A stretch of 64,000 nucleotides of DNA, from contig NZ_CP128360.1 in assembly GCF_030345095.1 (NCBI RefSeq), forward strand, positions 5,456,001-5,520,000. Reading direction: 5' to 3'. Origin of the DNA: Solwaraspora sp. WMMA2056 (GTDB lineage: Bacteria > Actinomycetota > Actinomycetes > Mycobacteriales > Micromonosporaceae). Positions 44,235 through 53,283 of this stretch are shown here, piece after piece. Every line of letters begins with the position of its first letter. Position 1 is the stretch's first letter. Both the position numbers and the translations under genes were made by a program. The notes under the pieces were generated by a model that searched no databases, was not told where the DNA came from, and worked only from the letters and a program-made list of their open reading frames with translations.

Positions 44235-45497
44235 TCAGTCGACCTCGGAGGTGACCCGCTTGCCCATCTCGGCGAGTCCGGCGTCGAGCTCCCGCTCCCC
44301 GATCATGATCAGCTCGTGTTCCTCGGTGAGGATGACGTCCACGTCGGAGGACTTCTCGCTGACCGGCATCTCCAGCATCACCTCGTCGGGCTGGAACGCC
44401 GCCTGGGCGACCTCGTCGTTGGTCATGCCCTCGACGCCGAAGTAGGTCTCGGTGATCGACTCGTCGGAGTACGCCGGGTAGACGCCGATGCTGGCGATCG
44501 CGGCCGCGCCCTCGGGGCCGGCGGCCCAGGCCACGAAGGTCCGGGCGGCGTCGGCGTTGCGGGCCTTGTTGTTGACCGCGAACGCGGTCGGCGAGCCGAA
44601 GGTGGTGACCGGACCGCCCTCGGTGACCTGCGGCAGCGGGGCGATGCCCCAGTCGACGTCGATGCTGCCGGCCTTCTTCTCCTCGATCAGCCGGGCGGCG
44701 TACCAGGTGCCCATCGGCAGCATCGCGGCCTGGCCGGTGGAGAACATCGTGTGGTACTGGACCTTCTGCGTCGACGCGGTCGCCCAGGGCATCGTGGCAC
44801 CGGCGGCCTGCAGGTCGAGCACCATCTGGTAGCGGTCCTTGAGGAACCCGTACTCGCCGCCGATCAGGTCACCGCCGCTCTGCGCCGCCGCCGTCGAGTG
44901 GATGATGGAGCGCCAGGTGTGGTGGTAGGTGCCGTACACGGTGTCCTGGCCGCTGCCGCTGGTCAGCTGCTTGGCCAGGTCGGCGTACTCGGTCCAGGTG
45001 AGGTTGGTCAGGTCGGCGCCGGTGTCGGCCAGCATGGCCTTGTTGTAGTACAGGACCCAGAAGTCCTGCCGGTACGGCAGCGCGAAGTAGTCCCCGTCGA
45101 TGTCGAACGGCTGCAGGCCGAGGTACTTGCTCTCGTCGAGGGCGGCGGCCTCGTCGGCCACCGACGCCAACTGGCCGCGCAGCGCGTACCGGGAGTAGTC
45201 GGTGACGTTCTTCATGGTGAGTACGTCGGTTTGGTCACCGCCGGCGAGCATGGTGGTGACCTTCTCGGCGTAGTCGTCGGCGAGGATGTCCACCGGCTGC
45301 ACGTCGATGTCCGGATGCGCGGCTTCGAACCCGTCGATCAGCGCGGCGAACTCGGGGGTGCTGTCGTAGTTCCACAGCGCGACGGTGAGGATCTGCCGGC
45401 CGTCGCTGCCGACGGCCGGTTCGTCGCCGCCGCCGCAGCCGGCGGTGGCCAGAAGCAGGGCGGCGGCGGCTGCCGCTGCGGTGATGCGTCGGTTCAT
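44235..45497 (-). CDS. Extracellular solute-binding lipoprotein (family 1, sugar)
   Basis: 420 residues. A lipoprotein signal (ITAAAAAAALLLATAGCGGG) places the modified Cys at residue 21. The mature part has the family-1 fold pattern (LTVALWNYDSTPEFAALIDGF, VLYYNKAMLADTG, FSTGQAAMLPMGTWYAA). It captures a sugar or oligosaccharide for the two permeases next door. From the nearby lyase and DUF2264 genes the ligand may be a uronic-acid-containing oligosaccharide; this is inference. Confidence 0.92.
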   Translation of the reverse strand: MNRRITAAAAAAALLLATAGCGGGDEPAVGSDGRQILTVALWNYDSTPEFAALIDGFEAAHPDIDVQPVDILADDYAEKVTTMLAGGDQTDVLTMKNVTDYSRYALRGQLASVADEAAALDESKYLGLQPFDIDGDYFALPYRQDFWVLYYNKAMLADTGADLTNLTWTEYADLAKQLTSGSGQDTVYGTYHHTWRSIIHSTAAAQSGGDLIGGEYGFLKDRYQMVLDLQAAGATMPWATASTQKVQYHTMFSTGQAAMLPMGTWYAARLIEEKKAGSIDVDWGIAPLPQVTEGGPVTTFGSPTAFAVNNKARNADAARTFVAWAAGPEGAAAIASIGVYPAYSDESITETYFGVEGMTNDEVAQAAFQPDEVMLEMPVSEKSSDVDVILTEEHELIMIGERELDAGLAEMGKRVTSEVD

Positions 45498-45575
45498 GTG
45501 GTGACTCCTTAACTTGCGGGGGGGGGTGCGGGGTGCGGGGGTGAGTCGGGTGGACGGGACGGGTGCGGGTGGCGG

Positions 45576-46595
45576 TCAGGCGTGCAGCGTGAACGCCTCG
45601 GCGGTGACCTCGGCGTGCAGCGGTTGGGCGGTGGTCCACCGGGCGAGTTCGTCGAGGGTGTGGTCGGTGAGACGGCGGATCTCCGTACCGAGCGATCCGG
45701 CCAGGTGCGGGCTGACCATGACGTTCGGGGCCGCCCGCAGGGCGGCGTCGGCGGGCAGCGGCTCGGGGTCGGTGACGTCGAGGATCGCGTACAGCCGGCC
45801 GGATCGGCATTCGGCGGCGAGCGCCGCCGGGTCGACCAGGCTCCCCCGGGCCGTGTTGATCACCGTGGCGTGGTCGGGCAGCAGCGCGAGTTCGGCCGCG
45901 CCGATCATGCGGTACGTGCTGGGCAGCTCCGGCGCGTGCAGGGTGAGGATCTCGCTGTGCGGCAGCATCTCGGGCAGGTCGACCAGGGTCGCGCCGGCGG
46001 CGGCGACCTCGGCCGGGTCGGCGTACGGGTCGGCGACCAGGCAGCGGGCGGTGTCGAGGCAGCCGATCAGGTCCACCACCCGCCGGCCGATCCGGGAGAA
46101 ACCGACCACTCCGATGGTGCGGCGGTAGTTGGACAGGTCGCCGTGGCCGTGGTGGTGGCTCCAGCCGCGGTACGCCCGGTCGGGGTCGGCCGCGATGAAC
46201 GGCACCTTCTTGCCGGCGAAGATGATCGCCGCGAGGGTGTACTCGGCCACCGGGACGGCGTTGGCGTCGGCTGCGGTGCTGACCCGGATGCCCCGGTGCC
46301 ACACCTCGTCGCTGACCAGTGACCGGACGCTGCCGGCGGCGTGGAAGACCGCCCGCAGCGCCGGCGCGGCGGCGAGTCGGTCGGAGGTCAACCGGGGTGC
46401 CCCCCACGAGGTCAGCAGGACCTCGACGGTCGCCAGCCGGGCTCGCGCCGACGGCGAGTCGAGTTCGTCGACCCAGACCGGCTCGGCGAGGTCGACGAGC
46501 TGGCCGAGCCGCTGCAGGCGGGGCCCGTCGAAGTGGGCCCGGTAGGAGTCCCGGTCCATCACGACGAGGGCCTGCGGCGAGGGCTGCACCGGCAA
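45576..46595 (-). CDS. D-isomer-specific 2-hydroxyacid dehydrogenase
   Basis: 339 residues. The NAD-binding motif is GVVGFSRIGRRV. The catalytic Arg is in NTARGSLVD, the Glu in DVTDPEPLP and the His in SPHLAGS, so all three are kept. It reduces a 2-keto acid or oxidises a 2-hydroxy acid. It is the first gene of the importer operon (78 bases before the binding protein) and divergent from the DeoR-LacI regulator. It may process a sugar-acid product of the imported compound. Confidence 0.9.
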   Translation of the reverse strand: MPVQPSPQALVVMDRDSYRAHFDGPRLQRLGQLVDLAEPVWVDELDSPSARARLATVEVLLTSWGAPRLTSDRLAAAPALRAVFHAAGSVRSLVSDEVWHRGIRVSTAADANAVPVAEYTLAAIIFAGKKVPFIAADPDRAYRGWSHHHGHGDLSNYRRTIGVVGFSRIGRRVVDLIGCLDTARCLVADPYADPAEVAAAGATLVDLPEMLPHSEILTLHAPELPSTYRMIGAAELALLPDHATVINTARGSLVDPAALAAECRSGRLYAILDVTDPEPLPADAALRAAPNVMVSPHLAGSLGTEIRRLTDHTLDELARWTTAQPLHAEVTAEAFTLHA

Positions 46596-46712
46596 CGTTT
46601 CTCCTCGATGACGAATCTCCGGCCGACGGTTGTCGTCGTGAGAACCACTTGGATTCGCCGATGTGACATGGTTAACCTTCGCCGAACAGGGTCGCTAGCA
46701 GTCGTTCCTACT

Positions 46713-46738
46713 TGTTCAGAAACGATCGCAAACGAACA
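46713..46738. promoter_or_regulatory. Candidate operator in the divergent dehydrogenase-regulator promoter
   Basis: TGTTC (46713-46717) and GAACA (46734-46738) form an inverted repeat. Inside it AAACGA occurs twice (46720-46725 and 46730-46735), exactly 10 bases apart, i.e. one helical turn, a spacing that suits DeoR-type helix-turn-helix proteins. It lies 19 bases before the regulator start. Confidence 0.5.
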
Positions 46739-46756
46739 TCGACGGGAGGCGGTACG

Positions 46757-47854
46757 GTGCCGGCGGACCGGATGTTCAACCTGCAGCGACGCGAACGGCT
46801 GCTGGAGGAGTTGCGCCGCCACGGCGCGGTACGGGTCAAGGACCTGGCACCGCTGCTGGGCGTGAGCGAACTGACCGTACGGCGGGACATCGCCGCCCTG
46901 GCCGAGAGCCACCTGCTGACCAAGGTGCACGGCGGCGCGACCCTGCCCACCCAGTTGGGGCCCGCGCCACGACGCCCCCGGGTGGCACCGACCCGGTTCA
47001 CCATCGGCATGGTCGTGCCGTCGCTGGACTACTACTGGCCGCAGATCGTCACCGGTGCCCGCAGCGCGGCCGCCTCCCTCGGCGTCCACATCCAGCTGCG
47101 CGGATCCAGCTACGACCTGGCCGAGGACCGCCGGCAGATCAGCCGGTTGATCGACGCACAGCAGGTGCAGGGGCTGCTGCTGGCGCCGAGCCTCGACGGC
47201 GACGGCGCCGCCGAGATGATCCGCTGGATCGGCGACCTGCCGGTGCCGACCATCCTGGTCGAACGGCAGACTCCCCGCTGGACACCGACCCGCCAGCAGC
47301 TCGAATGGGTCCGCAGCGACCACGCCCTCGGGCTGGAGATCGCCGTCCGTCACCTGCACGCCCACGGCCACCGCCGGATCGGGCTGGTGCTGTCCAAGGG
47401 CAGCCCCACCTCCGCACACCTCGCCCAGGGCTGGGAGCTGGCCTGCGCCGACCTCGGCCTCCCCGCCGACCTGGTGATCCGGGAGGCGGTGGCGTTGGAC
47501 GCCCCCGGCCACCGCACGATCATCGGCGACGTACTGCGGCGCTGCCGACGCGAAGGGGTGAGCGCGCTGATCGTGCACGGCGACCCGGATGCCATGTCGG
47601 TGGCCCAGTACTGCGCCGAGCAGGGGCTGGCCATCCCCGACCAGCTTGCCCTGGTGTCGTACGACGACGAGGTGGCGCACCTGGCCGAGCCGGCGCTGAC
47701 CGCCGTACGGCCGCCGAAGCACCAGGTGGGCCGGGTCGCCGTCGAGTTGATGGTCGCCCGGCTGGTGGAGGGCCGCCGCCGGCCGGCACAACGGGTGCTG
47801 ATCACCCCCGACCTGGTGATCCGTGACTCGTCCACGCCCCGGCCGGCCCGCTGA
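46757..47854 (+). CDS. DeoR-LacI hybrid transcriptional regulator
   Basis: 365 residues. The N-terminal DeoR helix-turn-helix (about 6-60: RRERLLEELRRHGAVRVKDL, GVSELTVRRDIAALAE) is joined to a LacI-type periplasmic-binding domain (~85-345: TIGMVVPSLDYYWPQIV, HRRIGLVLSKGSPTSAH, ALVSYDDEVAHLAEPALTAV). DeoR heads normally carry a sugar-phosphate domain, so this pairing is less common; it implies sensing of a free sugar. The GTG at 46757 has GGGAGG 7 bases upstream. It sits between the importer operon and the lyase operon and likely controls both. Confidence 0.87.
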   Translation: MPADRMFNLQRRERLLEELRRHGAVRVKDLAPLLGVSELTVRRDIAALAESHLLTKVHGGATLPTQLGPAPRRPRVAPTRFTIGMVVPSLDYYWPQIVTGARSAAASLGVHIQLRGSSYDLAEDRRQISRLIDAQQVQGLLLAPSLDGDGAAEMIRWIGDLPVPTILVERQTPRWTPTRQQLEWVRSDHALGLEIAVRHLHAHGHRRIGLVLSKGSPTSAHLAQGWELACADLGLPADLVIREAVALDAPGHRTIIGDVLRRCRREGVSALIVHGDPDAMSVAQYCAEQGLAIPDQLALVSYDDEVAHLAEPALTAVRPPKHQVGRVAVELMVARLVEGRRRPAQRVLITPDLVIRDSSTPRPAR

Positions 47855-47881
47855 CCCCGCGCCGTCGACAGCACGGACGGT

Positions 47882-49843
47882 TCAGCGGGGGGCGGCCGGC
47901 AGCAACAGGGTCGAGGTGTGCCCGTCGGGCCAGCGGACGGCGACGGTGTCCCCGTCGGGGCCGGCGGTCACCGTCACGGCCGGCAGCGGGCCGGCAGTGT
48001 CCGTCGGCACGCCGGTCAGCAGGACCGCCGCGACGTGCACCTGGCCGACGGTCGGCGGCGTGGCGGTCCGCAGCACCGGCACCGCCACGTGGTCACCCAA
48101 CGGCGAGGTGGACCGCTCCCGGCGTACCAGTGCATGGGTGAAGCCGGCCAGGCCGACCAGCCGGGACGTGACCGCGGCACCGGCCACGACGCACGTCGGG
48201 GGGTCGACGCCGGTGCGCGCCGACGGCGCTACGGCATCCGCCACCGGCCAGCCGCTGAACTCCAGCACGGTGCCGTCGTCGATGCCGTCGGTCGAGTCGA
48301 GCCGGGCCAGCCGTACCTCGATCGCTCCGCGCACCACCGAGGCCATCGTCACCACCGGGCCCCGGCGGACCGGTCCGGCGCGGCCGGAGCCGTGGTCCGG
48401 GCCGGTGTCGTCGGCGGTGTCGACCCAGCGCGTCGCGGCCCGGGAGACCGCCTGGCCGACCCCGTCGACCACCCGGCAGTCGAGGGCCACGAACCCGTTG
48501 CGGTGGCCGCGTCGGCCGCCTGCGTCGACGAGCGTGACCGAGTTGTCCGACGGGTCGCCGACGGTTTCGCCGGTCAGCGGCGGCATCGTCGCCGTCGAGT
48601 AGCCGAGCCGGGCGTACAGCGGCGAGTCGGCCCGCTCGTCACCCGGCACCGAGTGGTCGGTGCCGTGGTTGACCACCCGGACCACACCGTCGCAGCGGGT
48701 GCCGGCGATCAACCAGCCCGGCGTCGGTGCCGCCACCAGCAGATCCGCCCGCTCGACCGGCAACGGCTCCTCGGTCGCCGTCCACACCGGATGATCGGCC
48801 GGCAGGGCCAGCCCCAGCATCCCCTTCGCCGCCCAGTACGGCGACCCGGGACCGGAGTACGACTGAGCCATCGCCGGCCACTCGTGATGCCAGCCCAGCG
48901 TCAGCAGCCCCCGCCGGTCCGGTGCCCCGTGCCCGTGGAAGTACCGCAGCATCCCGCTGGCCGCCCGGCGCAACTGCCCCGGCGGGGCCTCGGTCGCACC
49001 GGTCATCGCCGCCACCCACAGCGGCGCGGCGGCGGCGAACCGGTAGCTGAGGCTGCGGCCCTGCATCAGCGGGGCACCGTCGGCGCCGACCAGCCGCAGG
49101 GCGTCGTCGACGTACGCCGACAGCCGTGACCGCCACAGCTGGCGCAGGTCGTCGGGGCATCCGTCGCCGGCCTGATCCGCCCAGAGCAGCGGGTAGACGT
49201 GCAACGCCCAGCCGACATAGTGGTCGTAGGACCGTTCCGGGCCGTCGGAGTACCAGCCGTCGGCCCGGTACAGCGACTCGTGCACCGCCAGCCCCGACTC
49301 GATGTCCTGCGCCGACCAGGGGCCGCCGACCGAACGCAGAAACGTCTCCACGACGATCTGGAACCACACCCAGTTGATCGGCGGGTACGGCTGACCGACG
49401 ACGGTCGCCAGCCAGTCGACGGTGCGTTGCCGGGTCGCCTCGTCGAGCCGGTCCCACAGCCACGGCCGGGTCAGGTGCAGGCCGAGCGCGATCGAGCAGG
49501 CCTCGACCTTGGCCTGGTCGAGGCGGTCCGGGCGCGGCCAGGCGGTCGGCGCGGTCGGATCGGTGCCGGCGCGCAGCCCGGCGGCGTACCAGTCGGCCAG
49601 CCCGTGCGGGTCGGCGCCGGCCTCACCGCGCAGCCGGATCGCCGCCAGCAGGAACGACCGGGAGAACGCCTCCAGCGAGTCGCTGTCCGGTCCGTACGCG
49701 CTGGCCGGGCCGGGCAGGTCGATCCGGGCGTGGTCGGGCGAGGCGTACGGGCGCAGCGCCAGCAGCATCCGGTCGGCGGCCGCCGCCCAGTGCGCGCGGG
49801 TGTAACCGCTGTACGGCGACAGCCGCCGGTCCTCGGTGATCAT
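47882..49843 (-). CDS. DUF2264 family protein
   Basis: 653 residues. The conserved opening YSGYTRAHWAAAADRMLLAL, then ACSIALGLHLTRPWLWDRLD, FLRSVGGPWSAQDI and DGWYSDGPERSYDHYVGWA are typical of DUF2264, whose members have an alpha/alpha-barrel front and a beta-sandwich rear. They are found in polysaccharide-use loci and may be glycoside hydrolases or lyases; no activity is certain. The start has GGAGG upstream and overlaps the lyase stop (ATGA). Convergent with the regulator, whose stop is 27 bases away. Confidence 0.82.
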   Translation of the reverse strand: MITEDRRLSPYSGYTRAHWAAAADRMLLALRPYASPDHARIDLPGPASAYGPDSDSLEAFSRSFLLAAIRLRGEAGADPHGLADWYAAGLRAGTDPTAPTAWPRPDRLDQAKVEACSIALGLHLTRPWLWDRLDEATRQRTVDWLATVVGQPYPPINWVWFQIVVETFLRSVGGPWSAQDIESGLAVHESLYRADGWYSDGPERSYDHYVGWALHVYPLLWADQAGDGCPDDLRQLWRSRLSAYVDDALRLVGADGAPLMQGRSLSYRFAAAAPLWVAAMTGATEAPPGQLRRAASGMLRYFHGHGAPDRRGLLTLGWHHEWPAMAQSYSGPGSPYWAAKGMLGLALPADHPVWTATEEPLPVERADLLVAAPTPGWLIAGTRCDGVVRVVNHGTDHSVPGDERADSPLYARLGYSTATMPPLTGETVGDPSDNSVTLVDAGGRRGHRNGFVALDCRVVDGVGQAVSRAATRWVDTADDTGPDHGSGRAGPVRRGPVVTMASVVRGAIEVRLARLDSTDGIDDGTVLEFSGWPVADAVAPSARTGVDPPTCVVAGAAVTSRLVGLAGFTHALVRRERSTSPLGDHVAVPVLRTATPPTVGQVHVAAVLLTGVPTDTAGPLPAVTVTAGPDGDTVAVRWPDGHTSTLLLPAAPR

Positions 49844-51792
49844 GCGGAGCCTCCGGAAATGGTCACGGTGACGGACCCGCTCGGGCGGGCTGGCAGGGTG
49901 AGGACCAGCCGGTGCACCGCGTCGCCCCAGCTCTCGCGCAGCAGTGGGTCGTCGACCGGCTGCCGCTGCAGTTCGCCGGTGCCCAGCCGCGGATCCCAGC
50001 CCAGCACGGCCACCGCGCCGTTGAGCGCCCGGACGGCGAGCCGACCGGCGCTGTGGGTCAGCGGTGCACCGGCGACGACGTGGTGCAGCCGCAGGTCGGC
50101 GGGGTCGTCGACCCGCCACCGCTCGGTGACGGCGACCGTCGACAGGAGGCGGTCCAGCCGTACCTGCCGCCGCCAGGACCGGCAGCCGGCCTCCGGCGGG
50201 TACGCGGCGGCCAGGTCGAGCCGCAGCGCGTCGGCGTCGGCGTCGGTGTCGACGACGACCGACGAGGCCCGGAAGGTGCGGCCCGGGGCCTGCCCGTGGC
50301 CGCCCACGACCGGCAGGTTGTGCCATTCGCTGCGGGTGACCCACTGCTCGTAGCGGCGGTCGGTGAAGGAGATCGCGGTGTAGGTGGGCTGGCCGAGGTC
50401 GACCAGCACCGGGGTGCCGTCGAGCGCGACGAGGTACGAGCCGACGTCGTTGTGGTTGTGGTTCTCGTCGTTGTGCCCGCCCTTGACCGCCACGGCCAGC
50501 CCGCGTGGGCTGCCGGCCCGCTCCCGGCTGACCAGCAGCTGCAGGTCGGGCAGCCAGGTGGTGGCGGGCAGCGGCGACGCGGCCGGCGGCAGGCTGGCCA
50601 GCGGCGGTACGGCCGGCGGCGGGGTCGTCCACTGCGGATCGGTCAGGCCGAGCACCGCCCGGCCCAGCCCGGCGTCCACCGTCACGGCGGGTTCACCCGG
50701 AACCCGGTGGCTGGCGGCGTGCGCCACGACCTGCTGGTCGCCGGTGGCCCGACCCCACCGGTGCAGCACCTGCCACGGCTGCGCGGCGCTCGGCCGGGCC
50801 GGCCCGTCACCGACGTTGACGTACCAGCCGTCACCGAGAGCCATCCGGTGCGGGTAGCGGGCCAGCTGCGGCAGCGGCGGCCACCGCCACGGGGCCAACT
50901 GTCCGTCGAGGACCCGGTCGAGCAGGTCGAGGGTCTCGGCCAGCCGGGCCGGGCCGTTCCACCAGTACGCGTACCCCTCGTCGCAGCCGCCGTCGGCGGG
51001 CAGCGAGCCGAGGTAGCGGTCGAGTCCGTCGACGACCAGATCCACCACCCGGTCCCGGGTCGGCGGATCGTCGACCAGGAACAGCGCGGCGGCCAGCAGG
51101 TGGCCGTGGATCCACGGGTTCCAGTTGTGCAGGTGCCCGTCCAGGCCGAGCCAGTGCCATTCACGACTGCCCAGGAACGGCTCGACCACCCGTACCCGGG
51201 TCTCCCGGCGGATCCGCTGGCGCAGCCCCGGCACCAGGTCATCGAGCGCCGCGCCGAGGATCAGGTCGGCCCAGGCCAGTACGGCCACCGTCTCGGCCGC
51301 GCCGAGGTCCAGGAACGGCCGGTCGGTGTCGGGCACCACCTGGCCGGCCTCGGTGGCGAACCGTTCGTGCGCGGCCCAGCACCAGGTGCTCTGCTCACAC
51401 AGCTGCAGCAGCCCGTCGGCGGCCTCGTCGAGGTAGGGCTGGCCGTGCAGCGCGGCGGCCAGCGCCGCCGTGGCGGTACGCCGCCGCAGCTCACCGGCGG
51501 GCTGCTCGTACGCGGTGCGGACCCCGTCGCGCCAGTAGCGGGCATAGTCCGACAGCAGCAGCCGGGGCCAGGCGGTGCCCCGGTCGGCCTCGGCGGCGGC
51601 CACGACGGCCCGCACCGTCAGGTCGTCGGCGTACGGCCAGGCCGCCCGGCCGGTGCCGGTGGTGACCCCGATCGCCTGCCGCGCCCTGCCGAGCGCCGCC
51701 GCCCGCAGGCCCGGTTCCAGCGCCGCCCATCGGCGGGCGAGCGGCCCCGGCTCGGCCGTTGCCGCTGCCGCCGGCCCTGGTTCAGCCGCCAT
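49840..51792 (-). CDS. Heparinase II/III-like polysaccharide lyase
   Basis: 650 residues. The N-terminal two-thirds is helical (toroid-like: EWHWLGLDGHLHNWNPWIHG, GGCDEGYAYWWNG). The beta-sandwich part holds the family signature GGHNDENHNHNDVGSYLV and TPVLVDLGQPTYT, with conserved His and Asn. Such proteins cleave uronic-acid polysaccharides such as alginate or heparin-like chains by beta-elimination. No signal peptide is apparent, so it may act on imported oligosaccharides in the cytoplasm. Overlaps both neighbouring genes. Confidence 0.85.
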   Translation of the reverse strand: MAAEPGPAAAATAEPGPLARRWAALEPGLRAAALGRARQAIGVTTGTGRAAWPYADDLTVRAVVAAAEADRGTAWPRLLLSDYARYWRDGVRTAYEQPAGELRRRTATAALAAALHGQPYLDEAADGLLQLCEQSTWCWAAHERFATEAGQVVPDTDRPFLDLGAAETVAVLAWADLILGAALDDLVPGLRQRIRRETRVRVVEPFLGSREWHWLGLDGHLHNWNPWIHGHLLAAALFLVDDPPTRDRVVDLVVDGLDRYLGSLPADGGCDEGYAYWWNGPARLAETLDLLDRVLDGQLAPWRWPPLPQLARYPHRMALGDGWYVNVGDGPARPSAAQPWQVLHRWGRATGDQQVVAHAASHRVPGEPAVTVDAGLGRAVLGLTDPQWTTPPPAVPPLASLPPAASPLPATTWLPDLQLLVSRERAGSPRGLAVAVKGGHNDENHNHNDVGSYLVALDGTPVLVDLGQPTYTAISFTDRRYEQWVTRSEWHNLPVVGGHGQAPGRTFRASSVVVDTDADADALRLDLAAAYPPEAGCRSWRRQVRLDRLLSTVAVTERWRVDDPADLRLHHVVAGAPLTHSAGRLAVRALNGAVAVLGWDPRLGTGELQRQPVDDPLLRESWGDAVHRLVLTLPARPSGSVTVTISGGSA

Positions 51793-52567
51793 GACGGTCT
51801 GCGATCAGCTGGGCCAGCGACGCCGTCTCGGTGGCGACCCGGTCCGGGTCGTCGTCGACCACGAACTCCAACAAGGCGTCAAAGTCGCGACCGGCGGCGC
51901 GCAGCACCGCGAAGACCTCGGACCAGAGCCGGTCACGGGCGGTCAACGGCAGCCGCTCGTAGCGCGGCCACCAGGAGAAGACGTGCACCGCGTCGACCCA
52001 GGGCAGCACCTGGCGCAGGTCGGCGACGGCGGCGGCGTCGGGCAGGTCGAGCGGCGGCTGCCAGTACGTGCGTACCGCCGGATGATCGACCTCGGTGAGC
52101 AGCCGCAGCGTCGACGCGGCCGTGTCGGTCAACGTGCCCGAGTGGTACTCGAAGGCCAGGGTGACGCCAACGTCGGCGGCCCGCCGCGCAGCCGCCTGGG
52201 TGGCGGTCACGACCGCGCGGCGCTGGTCGGCGCTGGCCTGCGCCGAGCCGAGGTCACCGGCCCAGATCCGGACACGGGGGGCGCCGAGCGCGACCGCGCT
52301 GGCGAGTACGGCCGGGAAGTCCTCGGCCGGGTCGGCACCGACCCGGTGGTAGGAGCCGTACGAGGCGACCGTGACACCCCGGTCCCGGCCGGCGTCGCGC
52401 ACGTCGGCGGCGGCCCGGACCTCCCCCGGCGGTACGTGGACGTCGGCTCCCCACTCGATGCGGTGCAGGCCGGCGCGGGCGGCGACATCGAGTACGGCGA
52501 GCGCCGACTCCTGCCGCAGGGTGACCGAACACATGCCACTGTGGATCTTCGGGCTCGTCGCCGGCAC
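51782..52567 (-). CDS. Sugar phosphate isomerase/epimerase (xylose isomerase-like TIM barrel)
   Basis: 261 residues. The AP_endonuc_2 barrel is indicated by AARAGLHRIEWGADVHV, APRVRIWAGDLGS, LAFEYHSGTLTD, VDAVHVFSWW and LLEFVVDDDP; the Glu/His residues in those strands are the metal ligands. It probably interconverts keto- and aldo-sugar acids made by the lyase. The GTG at 52567 is chosen for a GAGGAGGG site 4 bases upstream. First gene of the lyase operon. A LacI-type operator lies 20 bases before it. Confidence 0.83.
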   Translation of the reverse strand: MPATSPKIHSGMCSVTLRQESALAVLDVAARAGLHRIEWGADVHVPPGEVRAAADVRDAGRDRGVTVASYGSYHRVGADPAEDFPAVLASAVALGAPRVRIWAGDLGSAQASADQRRAVVTATQAAARRAADVGVTLAFEYHSGTLTDTAASTLRLLTEVDHPAVRTYWQPPLDLPDAAAVADLRQVLPWVDAVHVFSWWPRYERLPLTARDRLWSEVFAVLRAAGRDFDALLEFVVDDDPDRVATETASLAQLIADRHGG

Positions 52568-52586
52568 GCGCCCTCCTCGCTGGGTC

Positions 52587-52600
52587 GGCAAGCGCTTTCC
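52587..52600. promoter_or_regulatory. LacI-type operator before the lyase operon
   Basis: GGCAAGCGCTTTCC contains the core AAGCGCTT (52590-52597), the consensus of many LacI/CcpA-like repressors, placed just upstream of the isomerase start. The DeoR-LacI hybrid at 46757 has a DeoR head and would not be expected to bind this core, so a separate LacI regulator is implied. Confidence 0.6.
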
Positions 52601-52762
52601 GCGAGACCCTAGAGCAGCGGTTTGGGCGAACGCAACCACTACGGTCGACCGCCGCAGGCCCAGCTCGTCGAACGAGGTACGGGCGCACGGCTCTCAGCCT
52701 GACGCCACCTTCGCGTAGCCTGACGCCGCACTGCTCGACTTTTCCAAATATGGAGTCCCGAT

Positions 52763-53131
52763 ATGTCGTTCACCGCAGCTGTCCGCTCGGCGCTCACCCG
52801 GTACGTCGGGTTTCGCGGGCGAGCCCGCCGTGCGGAATACTGGTGGTTCGTCCTTTTCACGGCCATCGTTGCCGTCGTGGCGTCGATCCTCGACGTTACG
52901 CTGGGCACCGGCTTCGAAGGAGAGGGCATCGGCGTCTTCTACATGATCGCCATCCTGGGGATCGCGCTACCTTCGCTGGCGGTCGCCGTACGCCGCCTGC
53001 ATGACACCGAACGATCCGGCTGGTGGGTGCTGATCTCGCCAGTCCCGCTGATCGGCCCCCTCACGATGTTGATCTTCACCGTTCAGGAGGGATCCCCCGG
53101 CCCCAACCGGTTCGGTCCCAGCCCGAAGTAG
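52763..53131 (+). CDS. DUF805 membrane protein
   Basis: 122 residues with three hydrophobic helices. The signatures GFRGRARRAEYWWFVLF and VRRLHDTERSGWW are those of DUF805 (YhaH-like) inner-membrane proteins of unknown function. The ATG has GGAG 8 bases upstream. The neighbours are unrelated. Confidence 0.9.
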   Translation: MSFTAAVRSALTRYVGFRGRARRAEYWWFVLFTAIVAVVASILDVTLGTGFEGEGIGVFYMIAILGIALPSLAVAVRRLHDTERSGWWVLISPVPLIGPLTMLIFTVQEGSPGPNRFGPSPK

Positions 53132-53283
53132 GCCGACGAGACCACCGAGCACCGACCTGAAGTCCGGTGGCCCAGCCACAGTGACGGGTTCGGCCGCCCA
53201 TAAAGGATCTTGCGGAAAGTTGTTGGCGGCCGGGCCACGTCGTGCTCTCACCTGTGTCAGATCCCACGACAAGGGAGAACACA

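Noticed and set aside
47882-50632. Longer 916-codon version of the DUF2264 gene
   Set aside because: The first ~260 codons are out-of-frame heparinase sequence; the ATG at 49843 with GGAGG is the true start.
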